A stretch of 64,000 bases of DNA from Isoetes taiwanensis (GCA_021234155.1 JAJEKV010000009.1:8750546-8814545); one strand, 5' to 3'; counted from the first letter of the stretch, positions 1-13,765 are shown. Notes: a model not told the origin generated them from the sequence alone. A program made the numbers and translations.

Positions 1-440
1 TGACACACGTGAGGGGCCCTGCTTAAATCCCGATTGTCCAGTGTCGCGACGCATCCGGACCGTCCGTGGTATTTCCCGCCTCCGTTATCAAGTACCCGGT
101 TATCCCGGCCTCCAGAATCACCAACATGCGATCACGACCTTCAGAATCCCTAGGCTGTGGCTGATAACGGTGCTGGAATCAGCTCCCGTGATCCTCACCT
201 CTGGGATCCCCACGTCCCGTGGAAGTGATTCCGTCCTCTGGAATCATACATGGACGGCCGATATCGGTCATCTGATATCGACCAGATTATCCCCTCCTCC
301 AGGATCACCATCTCGGCCGATGCTGCCCTCCAGGATCCCCGGTGATGATATTTTGGTGATCGTGACCTTCTGGATCACCACTGCGTGGTTGATAACAGGA
401 ACAATATCGGTCAGTGGGAGGATCCCTATCTCTAGGATCC
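1..440 (+). repeat. Left terminal inverted repeat of the MULE
   Basis: This stretch matches the reverse complement of 10115-10555 throughout. Shared landmarks in the same order are TGACACAyGTGAGGG, TTATCCCGGCCTC, AACATGCGATC and GGATCACCACTGCGTGG. The repeat is itself built of short units around GGATCC/GGATCACC. The arms have diverged by eye by roughly a fifth, so the insertion is old. Short ORFs here are not genes. Confidence 0.8.
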
Positions 441-1289
441 ACCATATACTTTATCTCTGAGAATCGACAGTGTAGGGCGGGCGTGGACCACAATGAGCAG
501 GCGGATTTGAGGTTGCTAATGCATGCAAGATCCATCCAGTCGTGCAATGACACATGGGAGGGCGGCAATCACCCTCTGAGATCACATTGTGGTTCTTGAG
601 AATGGCTCTACACTGATGCATATGGAGCTGGATTTGAGAAGCGCAGGCAGCTACGGACGATTTAGAGCTAGAGGAGAAGATAGCACATGTATTGATCTTG
701 TTAAGATTCCTTTCAAGAGGTATACATCATGCATCTGAGCTCCCATTTTCAGCTGCGGGCTGAATTACACTAGGAATCATTCCCTGATGGATTATTCGAC
801 CACATCAACCTGCACTGGTTTCCTAAATAGCACCAAATTCTTTCACTTCATGGAGGTGGACAAATGCTAGTCTGGACCTGACACATTCCAACAAAGTGGG
901 TGCAAGACTTCATTCTTGGACAACAAAAAAATTGTGTAGCACCTTGCAATTTCTACTTGAGGAGTTCTAATCCCGAAAGGGTGCTAAAGATGCCAACCAA
1001 GGATCTTATTTGACTATAAGAGGTGTGCATTGCTGAAATTCTATCCTCTAGTTTGGTTATGTTGTTTTTGTATTGAAACTCATTCTAGTAATTTTCAGGA
1101 TTACAATAGGATTCAAGGAAGTTCTATATAATCGGGTTCATTTTTTAGAGATTATCATTCTTAGATGTACATGCACAACTTCCATGCACTAAATTTCAAC
1201 ACTGAATGTAGATATTGGTGCACATACATCCCCAGGACAAGATATCAAACACTCATGTGGTTGCTGATGGACCACCCCAACTTGACACA

Positions 1290-3396
1290 CAAGAAATAGT
1301 TGAGAGAGGAGAGACTGTGCGTAGGGGCCGCCAGTGCCATTTTACTATTAGGCAGACTCTACCTTCTCCCAGATTGCTCACAAGTTACCTATTATGAGTT
1401 TGATCATAAGAGTCTCCAAGGTGAGCCTTGCCATGGTAAATTTGTTGATCCAGAGAAAGGTATCAGATTCAAGCTAGCACCATGGATCACCCAGGATTTG
1501 AGAGAGTGGGTTAGAGAAAGGCTCATGCATTGGCACACACCATGCAGTGTTATGAGTATGCATGAAGAGAGGTGGAGATTTAAACGTGACGTGCATGGAC
1601 AGAACAATATATGTAGGGATGGCGTGCTCAAGATTCGAGATGTTTACAACATTGAGAAGAATGTTGTTCGAAACACTTAGAAGTTACATGAAGACCTTCC
1701 CACTAGCATCAACATGTGGGTGCAACAATATCAAAAGATCGTGTTCTTGTATGAACAAGGTGGCTTGTTCCAATTGGAAGTGATCACTCTTATCCAAAGA
1801 GAGTCAATGCTAAAGTTTGAAAAGAATAGGGCCATCTGCCTAGACACTACCTTCAAAACTAATGACAAGAGGTACACGAAGGGTCCATTTCAATTATAGA
1901 CCATTTTTAAGGTTCAGTTCCTGGTTTATATTATGTAGGTACTATCTTTTTAGACTCATTGCATTCGATGACCATTGCAATGGCTTTCCATTGGCCTATA
2001 TAACCAATTCTAAGAAAACTAGAGTTATAATTAAGTGGTTGAAAGCATTGAAGGACTCACTATGGACAGATGATCTGGATTGACACGTTCTTGCATCATT
2101 ACTGACGATGCTGATGCTGAAATAAAGGCCGTGAAAAATGTAAGTTCCTATGCAAATTATCTCCCTTCCACTTTCTTATGGTGACCAACACCATAGACTA
2201 ACATTGTGCATGTGTATAGGTTTTCCCAATTGTGCATGTGCAATTATGCATTTGGCACGTGAGGAGAGCATGGGTCAAGTGCCTACGTAAAAATGTAAGG
2301 AATAAGGTAGAAATGAAATGTTCAAGGAACGGAATATAATGTACAAGAGAGGGGGTCCTCCAAATGACAATGAATATGGTGAGGAGTATAGGGAGGCTGT
2401 TAGGAAAGAAGCCATCAAGAGAATACCCTAAATTGTCGGCCTACATGAGTAAGGTTGTTAGTGGCTATTGGCTACAAGAATGTACTTGCATTCTAATCAG
2501 GAGATCAATGCTGCCATAGAGGCATAGCATGGTGCCCTTAAGATGTATCTAAATATGCACTTCGAGATAGGAGAATTGACTGGTTGCTCTACATTCTCAC
2601 AAACAATGTGGAGACACACATGGCTTACATGAGGTAATGTTTGTAGCCTATTGATGGAATTTATCTTACTTTTCTTTGATATAATATATGTTCCAGGTCT
2701 ATGAAGGAACATGAATTTGTAGTAAACACTTGCCAGGAACAGATACTAGAGTGTGCGATACGAGGTGCTCGAAATATTGCCGATGAACAAGTGACGTTTA
2801 CCTACTTTGAGGAAGGTGAGGCTGAAGTGCAAAGTTAGCGCACTCTTGGGCAGGGGTCCATAATTTTTTGCTGGAGCGCACAAGAATTGGGCATGCTGTG
2901 ATTGCCCTTGGAGAGCCAAGGTAAGTTATATATGCATCAGGTGAAGTTTATGCACATGCTTGGCAATTATAGAGATCAAGATTTAAGTTAGGTGAATGGG
3001 TTCCTAATATGGGACAATTGGTGGGAGCATGGATCGCTTGAAGCCATATGAGGCCCTCGATGAGGCCGTGAATGCCGCGCAGGAGAGTTATGGAGATGTG
3101 CCATCTGAAGTGGTTGAGGTAGTGAGTCTAGAAGAGGAGTCTCCCTTGGAAACGTCCAGTCAAATCAACTTGAAGAAGACTAAGCCTCCTTGGAGGCAGT
3201 AATTGCTAGAGTGATGTATAGAGCTGACAAAGATCCTAACATTTTAGTTGCGGCTGATTCTCTCATGAGGCAACTCGATACTAGGTTTGAGAAGATGGAC
3301 GAGATTACTAGCACGAGCACTAATATATCAAGTCTACCAGATCTTATTTTAGAAGTGAATTCTGGCACTATCTTGGCAAGGCTGAAGCTGAGTTGA
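1290..3396 (+). pseudogene. MULE transposase, frameshifted, intron still visible
   Basis: Pieces in several frames give a MULE-type transposase. An N-terminal block (1300-1680) is followed by a catalytic block near 1835-2070 with ICLDTTFKTN (first acidic residue), FDDHCNGFPLAYIT and KWLKALKDSLW. The next motif, IITDDADAEIKAVKN, ends exactly at a GTAAGT donor (2140). After an 80-bp intron ending in TATAG (2219) the frame resumes as VFPIVHVQLCIWHVRRAW, the conserved C..WH block of the superfamily. A later stretch (3030-3396), including ALDEAVNAAQESYGDVPSE, is probably the C-terminus. Stops and frameshifts lie between blocks, so no full protein is made. The clean intron shows it was once a spliced plant gene. 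The exact 5' start is uncertain. Confidence 0.72.
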
Positions 3397-3399
3397 AGA

Positions 3400-6300
3400 G
3401 ATGCATTATCCAAGCCAAGGCTTTGAATAAGTTGTTGGCCATGGGTTTCTGTGGGAAGGCAACAACTTCAAACCATGTTTTGAGGAAATGTATGCTTCAT
3501 GAAGGTTGAAGAAGAAGGTCATGATTAGGGATTTGATGGAGGGGTGGTGTCCAGACTTATTTTTATTAGTCTAGTGGTTGGTTTTTTTCATATTTTTAAT
3601 GGTTCCAGTGGTTGAATATTTTAATAGCTGTTAAGATGCAATGGCTTGAATTGTTGGGGATTTAGAGGTGTTCAAATGTCATAGAATTCAATGATCACAA
3701 ACAGTTTCACAATTCAGATTCAAGACAAGGAAAAAGGAAAGCAAACTCCGCTTCAATTAAGTCTCAAAATTCACAATGGTTGTCAGATATTTACATATAG
3801 AGGAGGGAATTTACATGTTATGAACAAAAGACAAACATTCTTTTCCATACAGAAGAGAGTTTAATTCATAAACCATTCAGCATCAACCAGGTCAAGGGCC
3901 TTGAAAATTGATTGCTACCCTCGGACAAGTAGAATGTTTCTTTACCAGCAGCTAAGCACTCACTTAACTTCTGCAATATTATCTTAAAACCTGCCCTCAA
4001 ATTGTCCATGTCTTCTTTGGCAAACCAGCCCTGGTCAATCTCCACCTAGAGAAAATCCTATTGTTTAAATTCGGTTTTCCCGACTGGTGGAAAACTTTTT
4101 GATTTTTTTTCAGGCAGATGGTATGCCTATGATTTGCTATAATTTTATTTAATTTCGGCTGTTCCAAAAATATTTCCGATTTCCAAAAATTGAAATGTCC
4201 ATCGAGAGTGTTTATTTGTTCACAAAATTTCCCATTTCAAGACTGTGCATGCTTGCCAATTGTCCAAAATTTTGAAATTAGGGGATTGTATTTCCGCGTG
4301 GTGATTAGGGTAGAGTGACAGAGCAATTCGAGCCCGTTATGGTTGGGGTTTTATTTTTGCTCTTTTCGTCCATGCTTGAAATGGATTTATCGAGACCATA
4401 AATTCTAGCTGTGAATCATCAAGTCGATACATCATAAGGCCTATAAGGTAAGAATTCAAACACACAGAGCCAACCTAATATGTAAAATAGGTGATTAAGG
4501 TATATGCTTCGCTTTTTGCACGCGGATTTATTTTGGCACGTTGAAGCTTGGAACTGGCATCAAAAAGCTATATGCATGCCCTCCCCTGTATGATCCCAAA
4601 CTTTGTGCATGGTTATAAATTGTCATCTTTCCATTTCTGCATGCTTATGAGGAGCAGAAAATGCAAAATTTATGGATGCAACAATCATCATCCTTGAAGT
4701 CGCTATTAAAATGAGAATACCTGCGTCAGATGTATTTGAGGTATGTTTATTTCAAATTAGGGGTGAGTTAGAGTTTCTTTGCTATTTGTTATTCATCCAG
4801 TTAAGGAGTTTTTTGGCTTTCTTGCTATGTTTGATTCATCTATAGCTATTGTAGGTAATCCAACAAAGAGGAGTTTTTGCTCTGTTGTATAGAGTTCTGT
4901 GGATTTGCAGAGCCAGCCATTCCAGTCTTTGTAGTTGCCACTTTTCTACTTTTAGCCAGTTGGAAGCCTCATCTAGGAGTAAAATTACATGCTATCACCA
5001 AGGTATTTTGACGTTTCTCCATCTCTCTTTATCATTCTCAGGAGTGTAAAAATGCAGCAGAAGCTGCATCTTCCTTCTTTTGAGTAGGTTGCATTTCATT
5101 TTCAATCTCTATGCAACTAACTACATGGCTCTCTTAGCTTACTTTATCTGTACGTATAGGCCTCATCCATAATTGCTGCTATCTGCTATCTTTATTTGCC
5201 TAATGGCACGTATGTGGTGATTGCGCATTACATATGCTAAGAACAAGCTCCATTAGACATGTTGGCTGCATATAACTTATGTCAAGGATAGGAACAGGTC
5301 GCACCTTCTCTTCATAGCTAGAATGAAGGATCTCTAATAGAATGCTAAGAAAGATTACAGGTTATCAAATGTACCTTCTTTTCCTCGGCCTATTTGCATT
5401 GGCATGCACTCCGAAAAGCATTTGATCTGGGCCAGTGAGCTACTGCAAGTTACAGCAACATGGATATGTGTGCAGAACAATCGATGTCCAGAGCCAATTA
5501 GTGGCATAAAGAGATGGCCTTATTTGCTTGCTTGAGTGCCAATGGGTGACATAAAGAGTTGGATTTATTTGCTTCTTAGCATTAAATTGTGCTCGGTGCT
5601 GTGTGGAGGAAGAAACATTTGCTGGAAACATAGAAATAATTTGAAAATTATTTTGTGTGCTAGGCATAGATGTCATTTACTTTGATCCTAATTTGTAAGA
5701 TAAGTCTATTCATGTCTGTTTTCGTAGTGATCTTTTGAGTTGGTCAAAGCTTTGCTGACAGTGTAGACTTGATGCTTTTGTCTTGCAGGGAGTGACGAAA
5801 AGAATCAACAACTTGCTTAATTTCCCCAAGGCAGCATTGGATTCTAATTTGTAAGCAGTTTTTAGAATAAAAAAATTTAGAAATCTTCTGTTTCATTAGC
5901 ATTGGATTCTAATTTGTAAGCAGTTTTTAGATTGTTTGATACAATAACTTTTGTTTGCATATCCATTCCACCACATGCTCTTTGTGCCTAATCACAATAG
6001 CAATCCTAAAACGTCATCTTTGCCATGTTGGGATTGCAAGCAGAATCCATCTCTAAAGCTGGTACTTAGTCTTCCTTTGTTGCATAATTCGTAAATTGTA
6101 GAGAGAGGTCCCTGTCCTTTGGTGGCGATTATGCACAAAAGCCTGGGAATGCACAAAAGCCTGGTTTTCCACGGTACTATAATGGAAAAATATTATGGCA
6201 AGGAATGAGCAAGCGACAGTTGTAAATAGGCTTTCAATTGCAATTTTGAAGGCAGAAAATTTGTAACTATAATATTTAAAGGGCCTGATGCCATTTGCAT

Positions 6301-8790
6301 GTTAGCCTTCACCTTGCATCTGAGGGAAAAGTTGTCAGGCCAAAGATTGTCTACACTCTTTCTACCTAAATATGATACGCCTCCATGAGACAACCATATA
6401 CTTGCAGTTTTCTTTCTACCTAAATATGATACGCCTCCATGAGACAACCATGTACTTGTAGTTTTCTTTTCTTTGCTTTTCAGACATACTTCCAGATATA
6501 CTTGCAGTTTTTTTTGTTCCTTTTTCTACAGCTATATTTTGTACTTGCCTTGCAGACATGCAAAATGTCAAATAGATTCGCATTGTGACTCTTTGTTGTA
6601 GATCACAAGACATCACAATATTCAAAATTTTATGTCTTTATTGGAGGTAAGCTTTCATGTTATTGGAGGACAATGCATTTTTAATTGTAATAGATGTGTC
6701 CGTATAGAGCACGACTCGGACTTCATCGGACTTTGTATTGGGTATCATGTGAATTTTACTTTCCATGCTTGGATAATTTTGACTTGATATTTGATTATTT
6801 GTAGAGCATAGAGCCATACACTCAACTAGCATAAGTGGATCTCACGCTTTTCGAGGATTCATGATTAAAACCAACGCTCCCAATATACCATATAGTTAAT
6901 GGGTGGAGCATGAGTAGCGCTTCAATTTAGTGGCCCATCCAACTGGGAAAAACACTGCCCTCAAGTTAATGTAGCTGGATAAAAAGTCATTTGACTCTCA
7001 TCTTTAAACCTATTTTCCAGTTTTTTTTCAGAAAATTGAGAAAAAAATGTCAAATAATATTACCTGATTGGAAAATTTTAAGGATGGCCGGATTTTTTGG
7101 TGTGAAACTCCCTTATATTTGAACCGTGAAACTTTGAAAATTATATGGAGTAAAAGAACAGGTGTAAGTGTAGAATCAGAAAAATTGCTCCAAAGTGAAA
7201 CCTTCCTATTTTCTATTTTCTGTTATTACTATTTTCAATTAATTATGGTCTTCAGCATTGTCAATAGAAAATGTGCACCTTCCTTTTTGTTATTACTATT
7301 TTCAACTAATTATGGTCTTCAGCATTGTCAATAGAAAATGCTAAAAACAGATTTTATTTTGCATGCTCAAGATCGTCCTGTTGTTAATGTGAATGAGATG
7401 TGAATGCATAACAGTGGATGGCGAATGTATGTATTGATGGATATCCTATAGTAATAAAACAATATATTGCAATAATAAAACAATATATTGTAGAATTATC
7501 AGTATTTGAACTCACAACTGAACTCACAACATGTTTATTTTTTAGCCTGGCCATTTGAAATATCGTCGTGTATTGACATAAGTCAATGAGTAAAATTATA
7601 ATATTGCAGCATAGGCAAGAGCTACAAGGTGATTTGTCCTCCTGTCTATTCCAGTTTATTAAAGCCATTCAATTTTGTTATATTTGTCATATATTTTTGC
7701 TTTAAAGTGCGACACGTGCATATTTTAAGGATGTTTATACTCATGCAATCAGAGTGAGGTTGTGTAGTTAAAGGACGAAACTATCAATGTTTGTCCACCT
7801 ATGGCTATCTTTGTGTATACTCCTTTTAGTAGACGGAACTTCAAATTCCCTATGGATGCTTCCCCCCTTTTTTTTTTTCCTTGGGCAATTTTGAATACAT
7901 ATACATGTTTTTTGTAGATAAGATTAAACACTACGTTGAGACAAGCACATGAGCAATAAATCCTATGGGTGCTCATTTTGTTTGCAAGATTGAACACATC
8001 CCAAATCAACAATATTGATAGATGAAAAGGAAAATAATTATCAATCAAATTTTTTAGCCGCCCACCATGTATAATGATCTACAATTGCACAAAATTTAGT
8101 GGACAACCTTGCCATATAGATTCTTCTACATGACCTTTACGCAAGTTCAAACACAATCGACCTCATCATCATGATAATGTAACCTCATTTACATCACTCG
8201 CATCACTTGCATCTCTACTATTTCAATTCATAAAAATAGTTGCCAATGCCATCAATCCTCAACCACCTCTACAAGCCACTACTAAAGACCGGCATCGTCG
8301 GGCACCATAACTAGTACATTGTTAAACTCAAATAATCTGACTATACTAAAAATAAGACTATCTATTACTCACATTTTCTTCCTTCTTGTAGATTTCTCTG
8401 ATGATTTTTTGAACATATCTAATCATATATATGCCACAATCCGGTTGTTCTGATGCTGTGGAGTTTCTACTAAAGAACGTGGTGCATTATGCGATGCTTA
8501 TGCTTCCACCTCACAAATATATCACTTAAAAACCTGCAAGCCAAATCATTAGAAGACAAGATTACATGATTGAAAACATAGCAAGCTAGTGGGACACTCA
8601 TCAAAGGAATTGAAATGCAATATGCAAGGGCATGGCTTGTTAAGCTTCTGGCATGCAAGAGGATCAACTACTAAAATGAACAGACTCCAATGGCCACTGC
8701 AAAACACATTTCGCAATCAATTCTAACTAAAAGTAACAATGCAAGATAAAACTAACCTTGCATTAACTGGTACGTAGTAATACTGTGCAT
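3400..8790. other. MULE interior without recognisable genes
   Basis: This is AT-rich sequence with only short ORFs that look like chance. Three small local duplications are visible: a ~33-bp unit at 5833 and 5898, a ~54-bp unit at 6361-6413 and 6415-6468, and a ~60-bp unit within 7215-7340. Nothing links it to the transposase except position between the inverted repeats. It may be accumulated filler or captured non-coding DNA. Confidence 0.5.
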
Positions 8791-10012
8791 ACTGGATTTT
8801 CTACGAGTTCCTGATCCTTGTCTTGATCTCCATTATTTGGTCTTTCTGGCTTTCAAGTTCCTGGGACTCCTTTTTCCACACCTGCAGATTAATGAACTCG
8901 TTCCGGGCTGTTGCCTCAAGAAGGCCGAGGGCGATTTTATCATCTGCCATATGTTCTGCTCTCGCCCTTGCCTTATGAAGTTTTCTCTAAAGATTGTGGC
9001 TGAATTTGAAGTTTGGAACAAGGGATCTCTGCATGGCAACCTTCCCATAATTGCTAACCCTCACCTCAGTCGGATTTTTGGGTATACGACCCCGTGGGGA
9101 TCTGGAACGCTAAAATTTTCATATATCTCATGCATGTTGAACCTGTGATTCTCGAGCTCCACCTTCCTGCCATAGGTTTTCGTGCCGGCACCCATTTGGC
9201 AAAACCATTTTTGGGCAAGCTGATCATATATGTGATCCTTACAATCCTCAGAACTCAGAATTTCTTCACTTGGATCCACTTTGCTTAATTCCACATTCCC
9301 CTTCACTTCCTGGTCCGCATCCCTAATGACCCTCTTTCACCATCATCTACATTATTCTTCACCCCTCGATCCCCTTCCAACAGACCATCAACAGAACTAG
9401 CAGATGGTTTTTTAACTAGGGTAAGAACAGAGGAATCCACTTTACCTCTTACTTTAGCCCTCAATTTTTTCTTGGAAGGGGATTGAACCTGAGTGTCAGA
9501 TTCAATCTCACCGATGTCTCTAAAATAGTCCAACTTCATAAATACCCATTCCAAGTCTCATTTATCGACGTATTTAGGCTAAGCTCCAGGTTAATCAACT
9601 CCTCCATCTTGAAAAAGATGCAAAGTGTTAAAATAAGCTTTAAATACAGTAAAACCAGAGTTTCTGAGGGTGCTTGCAGAGATTTCTACCTTAAACTATT
9701 ATCCAGATGCAACAATAATGATGGCACCGATGGATTCAGACAATAATCTAACTCTTTCCACTCAGAGACAGTAAAAAAGGGCAAAGGAATCTGAGGAGCA
9801 AAGTTCAGACTTAGCCATTCCCAAATTCTATTTCCTTCCTCTGGAATCCCCATCACGGACATGGTCACTCCCCATTGGATGTTGTACGACTGAGTCTGAC
9901 GGGTTTTCCATGGTATCACCATGAGTGGATAGCATACGGTAAAGAGTCGGTCTTTACTCGACGTAGTCATTAAATCAAATGACGGGTGCGATGTCACCAC
10001 GTGGACAGTCAA
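8790..10012 (-). pseudogene. Unrecognised gene fragment inside the MULE (possible capture)
   Basis: Reading from 10012 downward, three open stretches follow in order. The first (10012-9690) includes SVMGIPEEGNRIWEW. The second (9554-9303) is lysine/serine rich and contains SPSKKKLRAKVRGKV. The third (9306 to ~8790) contains QLAQKWFCQMGAG, PDPHGVVYPKIRL and, after a small frame change near 9075 and one in-frame stop, RARAEHMADDKIALGLLEA and a charged, helix-prone end (WKKESQELESQKDQ) that stops about 8805. Composition and length of the open stretches suggest real exons of a host gene rather than chance ORFs, and the strand is opposite to the transposase. I do not recognise the family. A chromatin-type protein is possible from the charged linker and coiled end, but this is only an impression. 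Confidence 0.5.
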
Positions 10013-10114
10013 GATGTGTTGGGGTAGGTGGGGATCCTAGACATTGGATATGGATGGCCATATATGATTGATTCAGATTCGCCTGTTGACAATGAAGATT
10101 ATCCTTTCAGGAAT

Positions 10115-10555
10115 CTCGGAGATGGGGATCCTGCCACTGGCCGATATCGTTCCTGTTACCGGCCACGCAGTGGTGATCCCGAAGGTCACAATCACCGGAA
10201 TATTGTTGCCGGGGTTCCCGGAGAGCAGCATCGTCTAAGGTGGTGATCTGGGAGGAGGAGATAACCTGGCCAATATCGGATGGACGATATAGGCCATTCG
10301 TGTGTGATCCCGGAGGATGGAATCACTTCTGCGGGATGTGAGGATCCCGGATGTGGGAATCATGAGGGCTGATTCCAGCACCGTTATCAGCCACGATCTG
10401 GGGATCACGGAGGCTTGGATCGCATGTTGATGATTCCAGAGGCCGGGATAATCAGGCACCATTTTTGGTGATACCAGAGGTGGGAAATGCCACGGCCCAG
10501 ATGCATCACGACACCGAACAGCCGAGATTTAAGCAGAGTCCCTCACATGTGTCAG
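10115..10555 (-). repeat. Right terminal inverted repeat of the MULE
   Basis: Reverse complement of the left arm at 1-440, ending TCACATGTGTCA at 10555. Sequence just outside (10556-10630) still contains GGATACCGGAGG and GGGATCCCC words like those inside the arm, so the repeat may extend ~70 bp further. The partner for that part would then lie left of the window. Confidence 0.78.
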
Positions 10556-10559
10556 TACG

Positions 10560-11995
10560 GTAGAATTGATTCCGTTCTGAACTGGTGGGGATACCGGAGG
10601 TCGGTATTTTCTCCTCTGGGATCCCCAAAACTAGGGTAAGGCTATCTTGAGCCAACCCTGGGTACTTACATATATGAATGCTCTACATATATAGAAGATC
10701 TGTCAAACCAAGTTTCATGTATGTAGATAAGTGTTTTTGAGCTCATAATTTAGTGTCATCATGTGCCTTAAGAATATTCTACAGAACAAATTGTGCATTC
10801 CATTACCCCCTGTTATTTTGCTACATATTCTAAACAAGGTGCACCCTGGATTACCACAGTCGTCGGATTCGTCGATCCTACGACCCAGATCGTATGTTGG
10901 AGCCTCTGGGCACCTCTCGTTTCGCTTATAGTCATTTATGATTGGAGGCGCCTATGACTTTGAAATATGAAATACGATTTCGCCTAAAGTTTTGAAGGAA
11001 TATCGAACCCCTATACGGTTTTGCCTAAGATTTTAGAATATGGAATACGGGGCCTTGAATCTCTACCAAAATAACTCAATGTCCTAATAAGACTACTTTA
11101 ACCAATGTACCCAGTGACCTAATGTGATTATTTTTTTATCTTGAATCTATGTTTTTTTTTTATAACAATCCATTCAATTGTTTTGGAGATATATGGTCTA
11201 TGGTTTCAGGAATTGTTATTTTTACATCCATATCAAATCCCCCTGGAACCCCTTGTTATTTTGCTACATATTTGATTCTAGGGCAATGCTGGAGGTAAAG
11301 ATGGTTTTTCTGGTCATCTGGTCATACTCAGTCATTCTAATATAAAACTCAAAATCAGTTACAGTTTGATATAGAGCTGATGACAATAAAGCAGATACCA
11401 TTTGGATGAGTAATGTTATAAAATATTAGCATTGTTTTATTTGGTTAAAACATCCCATCGTTTCCTTTTACAGATCAAGAGTGAAGTTGATTGAAGAATA
11501 ATTGAATGAGATGGCAAGACAAAAATATTGCTTCCCGTGGCTGCATATTCGTGGTAGAAAAAGGATGTCAATCACATAGGTGCCATAAGCCAGATATCCC
11601 ATGGTTATGATGGATCCGTCAGTCTAATTACATATATCCATGATTAACCTTTAGTTAATTTTCTTGTATTGTAAATACTGACAATTTTTGCACTTAGCAA
11701 CTCTTAACAAGCTTCATTCTTGCTGAAAAATGAAGCCATGAAGTTATTTGAAAATAAGGTATCTCTAGAACTGTAAGTTTTTGCTCCAGAAAACAAGCTC
11801 AACCTATTCTCATGTCCCATTTCTTTGTTTGAAATTTGGAAGGACTACTACCATCAGAAAGCAAATTGAGCAAAGTTAGTTATCTCATGATCGCCATGGA
11901 TTTTTCATGGACCTATTGTAGGTAAATGAATGGTTTCTTGATGATTAACATTATTACAATAGTTATGTAACAAACTTAGTCTGCATATTCAAATA
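10560..11995. other. Intergenic, no gene seen
   Basis: AT-rich spacer between the MULE and the LTR-like region. No ORF of interest, no RNA gene and no clear repeat were found. Confidence 0.5.
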
Positions 11996-11999
11996 GATA

Positions 12000-13560
12000 T
12001 TGGTGCTGCTGAATGGGACATCCTTCTGTACTACCTCGTCACGCGTACACGCCATCCCGATTGACGTGTACGCGACATGTAGCCAAGCAAGTAGCACCCT
12101 AGGGGGCAACTTGCAAGGTGTGTACATTTATTCATGTGCACATTTATTCATGTGTACACATTTATCCATGTGTACACTTTATGCCACTTAGTTAATAAAG
12201 GCAAGTGTGCCACACCATTTATCCCACATGCTCAAAGGGATAATGGAAACCCTAGCCCTAACCCTTAGTCTATATAAATATAGGAAACCCTAACTTTCTA
12301 TTTTCGTCCACAGCCTTCCAGAGCTCTGTTTTGCTTGCTCCAAGAGCCAATCTCGCCTCCCAAAGTCTGTCTGAGCAGTCTAGCTCATCAGCTTCCCTTT
12401 CTAGTTTCATCTTCTAGCAGTTCTGCAGCATGGTCGAGTTCAGAGCAGGAGGAGCAAGCCAGGGATCAGGTATTTTGCCAATTCAATAGTCTAATCCGCA
12501 TCCCAGGATTGAATAAGTAGGTTTAGCCAATTGAATTGCCCATAGCAGCCATCTAGATCTCTAGATACCAAGCCATAACTAAAGAACCTAACTCTGTGAT
12601 TTAGATTAAATCTCATTCTTTAGTTCTTCTATGATATGTATGTGATGATGATCTCTGTGGACTTATTGTATTGGGAAGGGGGGTAGAGACCTTAAAGCTT
12701 AGTAGTTGATGCTCCTAGCTAGCCCTCTTTAATGCACTATTAAATTCGGCCTGTGTACATGAGCCACACCTGGTTGTGGGTGGAGGGGCCAGACTGGCTT
12801 ACAAGGAGGTTCATGTCCTGACTCATGATCACGTCCCTCTGGTAGTAAAGCTTATCGGGGACTATTGTGCACTAGACTTAATGCTCTGCCACTGCGTGAG
12901 GGCTTTGCATGGGTTCGACACTCCTGGGGTGGTGGACACCTTCCATGGAGTTCAAGTCGAGTACGGGCAGTGGCCCTCTAGTCACCTTGAGTCAGCATGC
13001 TAGCCTCTGGTGGGAGTGATCCCTACATGCCCTATCGGAACTGGGGAGATACAACCCAGGAGTAGCCCCTTTGACTATGCATCCGACGGGCTACAGTCAG
13101 GTCCCAACACTTTTTAACCTACTCTGCAAAGTGTGCACAGGAGGGGCGGATGGAGTGGACTACCCTAAGCCATGTTCTTATGCCAGCCAAATCCATTGCC
13201 ATGTATTCTGTCTGCAATGATCTCTGGAGACCCAAGCCGTCAGTCATCCCCTTTGAGTCTGAGCCTTGGGTAGGATCTCCATATGTGATGTACTGATCTT
13301 TGTCTATGCAGATATGTGGTGACCATCCTTCGTGATGGTCATGTGATGTGATGTTATATACTGACATGTATATTTACGCTTCCGCAGCTAGGTAGGCCCT
13401 GAAGGAAGACAGGGTAAAATGACCCCTTCATTCTTCCCACTAGAACTCATCAAGGTTGCAGTGATACGTGGAGGGCCTTGTATCAGCATGGAGCTGGTAT
13501 GGGGGATGAACTCCTGTTTGTATACGGTGAGTGCACCGTATATGAGTGGGGGACGTCACA
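12000..13560 (+). mobile_element. Probable 5' LTR of a retroelement
   Basis: The right edge is set by a tRNA-Met type primer-binding site directly after ...GACGTCACA. The region contains a TATA-like TCTATATAAATATAGG at about 12270 followed by a pyrimidine-rich leader, as expected for a U3/R boundary. No second copy is present in the window, so the left boundary is a guess and the LTR may start anywhere between about 12000 and 12210. Small ORFs inside it (for example 12776-13003) are not supported as genes. Confidence 0.5.
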
Positions 13561-13561
13561 G

Positions 13562-13573
13562 TGGTATCAGAGC
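13562..13573 (+). other. Primer-binding site, tRNA-Met type
   Basis: TGGTATCAGAGC is the standard plant PBS complementary to the 3' end of initiator tRNA-Met. It lies 1-2 bases after an LTR-like ...CACA end. It marks the start of the internal region that carries the H3-like ORF 682 bp downstream. Confidence 0.7.
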
Positions 13574-13765
13574 AATGTTCTTGGTGACCAAGAGCAAAGC
13601 ACTGGCCATGCTCCCAATAGTATTAACTTAGTAGAATTCTCAACCTCGAAAAGTGGGAAATTTTTTTCTCATTTTTGTAGTTATGCTAAGCTAGTAACAG
13701 TTAGAAGAATTGAAAACCAAGAAAACTAAAAAGTTGAACTAAATTTTGACCTAAGGTAGAAATGT

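Larger units (their letters stand above)
1..10555. mobile_element. Mutator-like element (MULE), ~10.5 kb, decayed
   Basis: The two ends of this interval are inverted copies of each other (about 1-440 and 10115-10555). Both outer ends read TGACACAyGTGAGGG inward. The interior carries a decayed MULE transposase on the + strand (1290-3396) and an unrelated broken gene on the - strand (8790-10012). Long terminal inverted repeats around a MULE transposase are typical of Mutator elements, and acquisition of host gene pieces is known for the group. The left end is cut by the window edge and the repeat may run past 10555, so the true termini and the expected 9-bp target duplication cannot be read. 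Most of the interior (3400-8790) is AT-rich and has no recognisable coding sequence. Confidence 0.72.
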
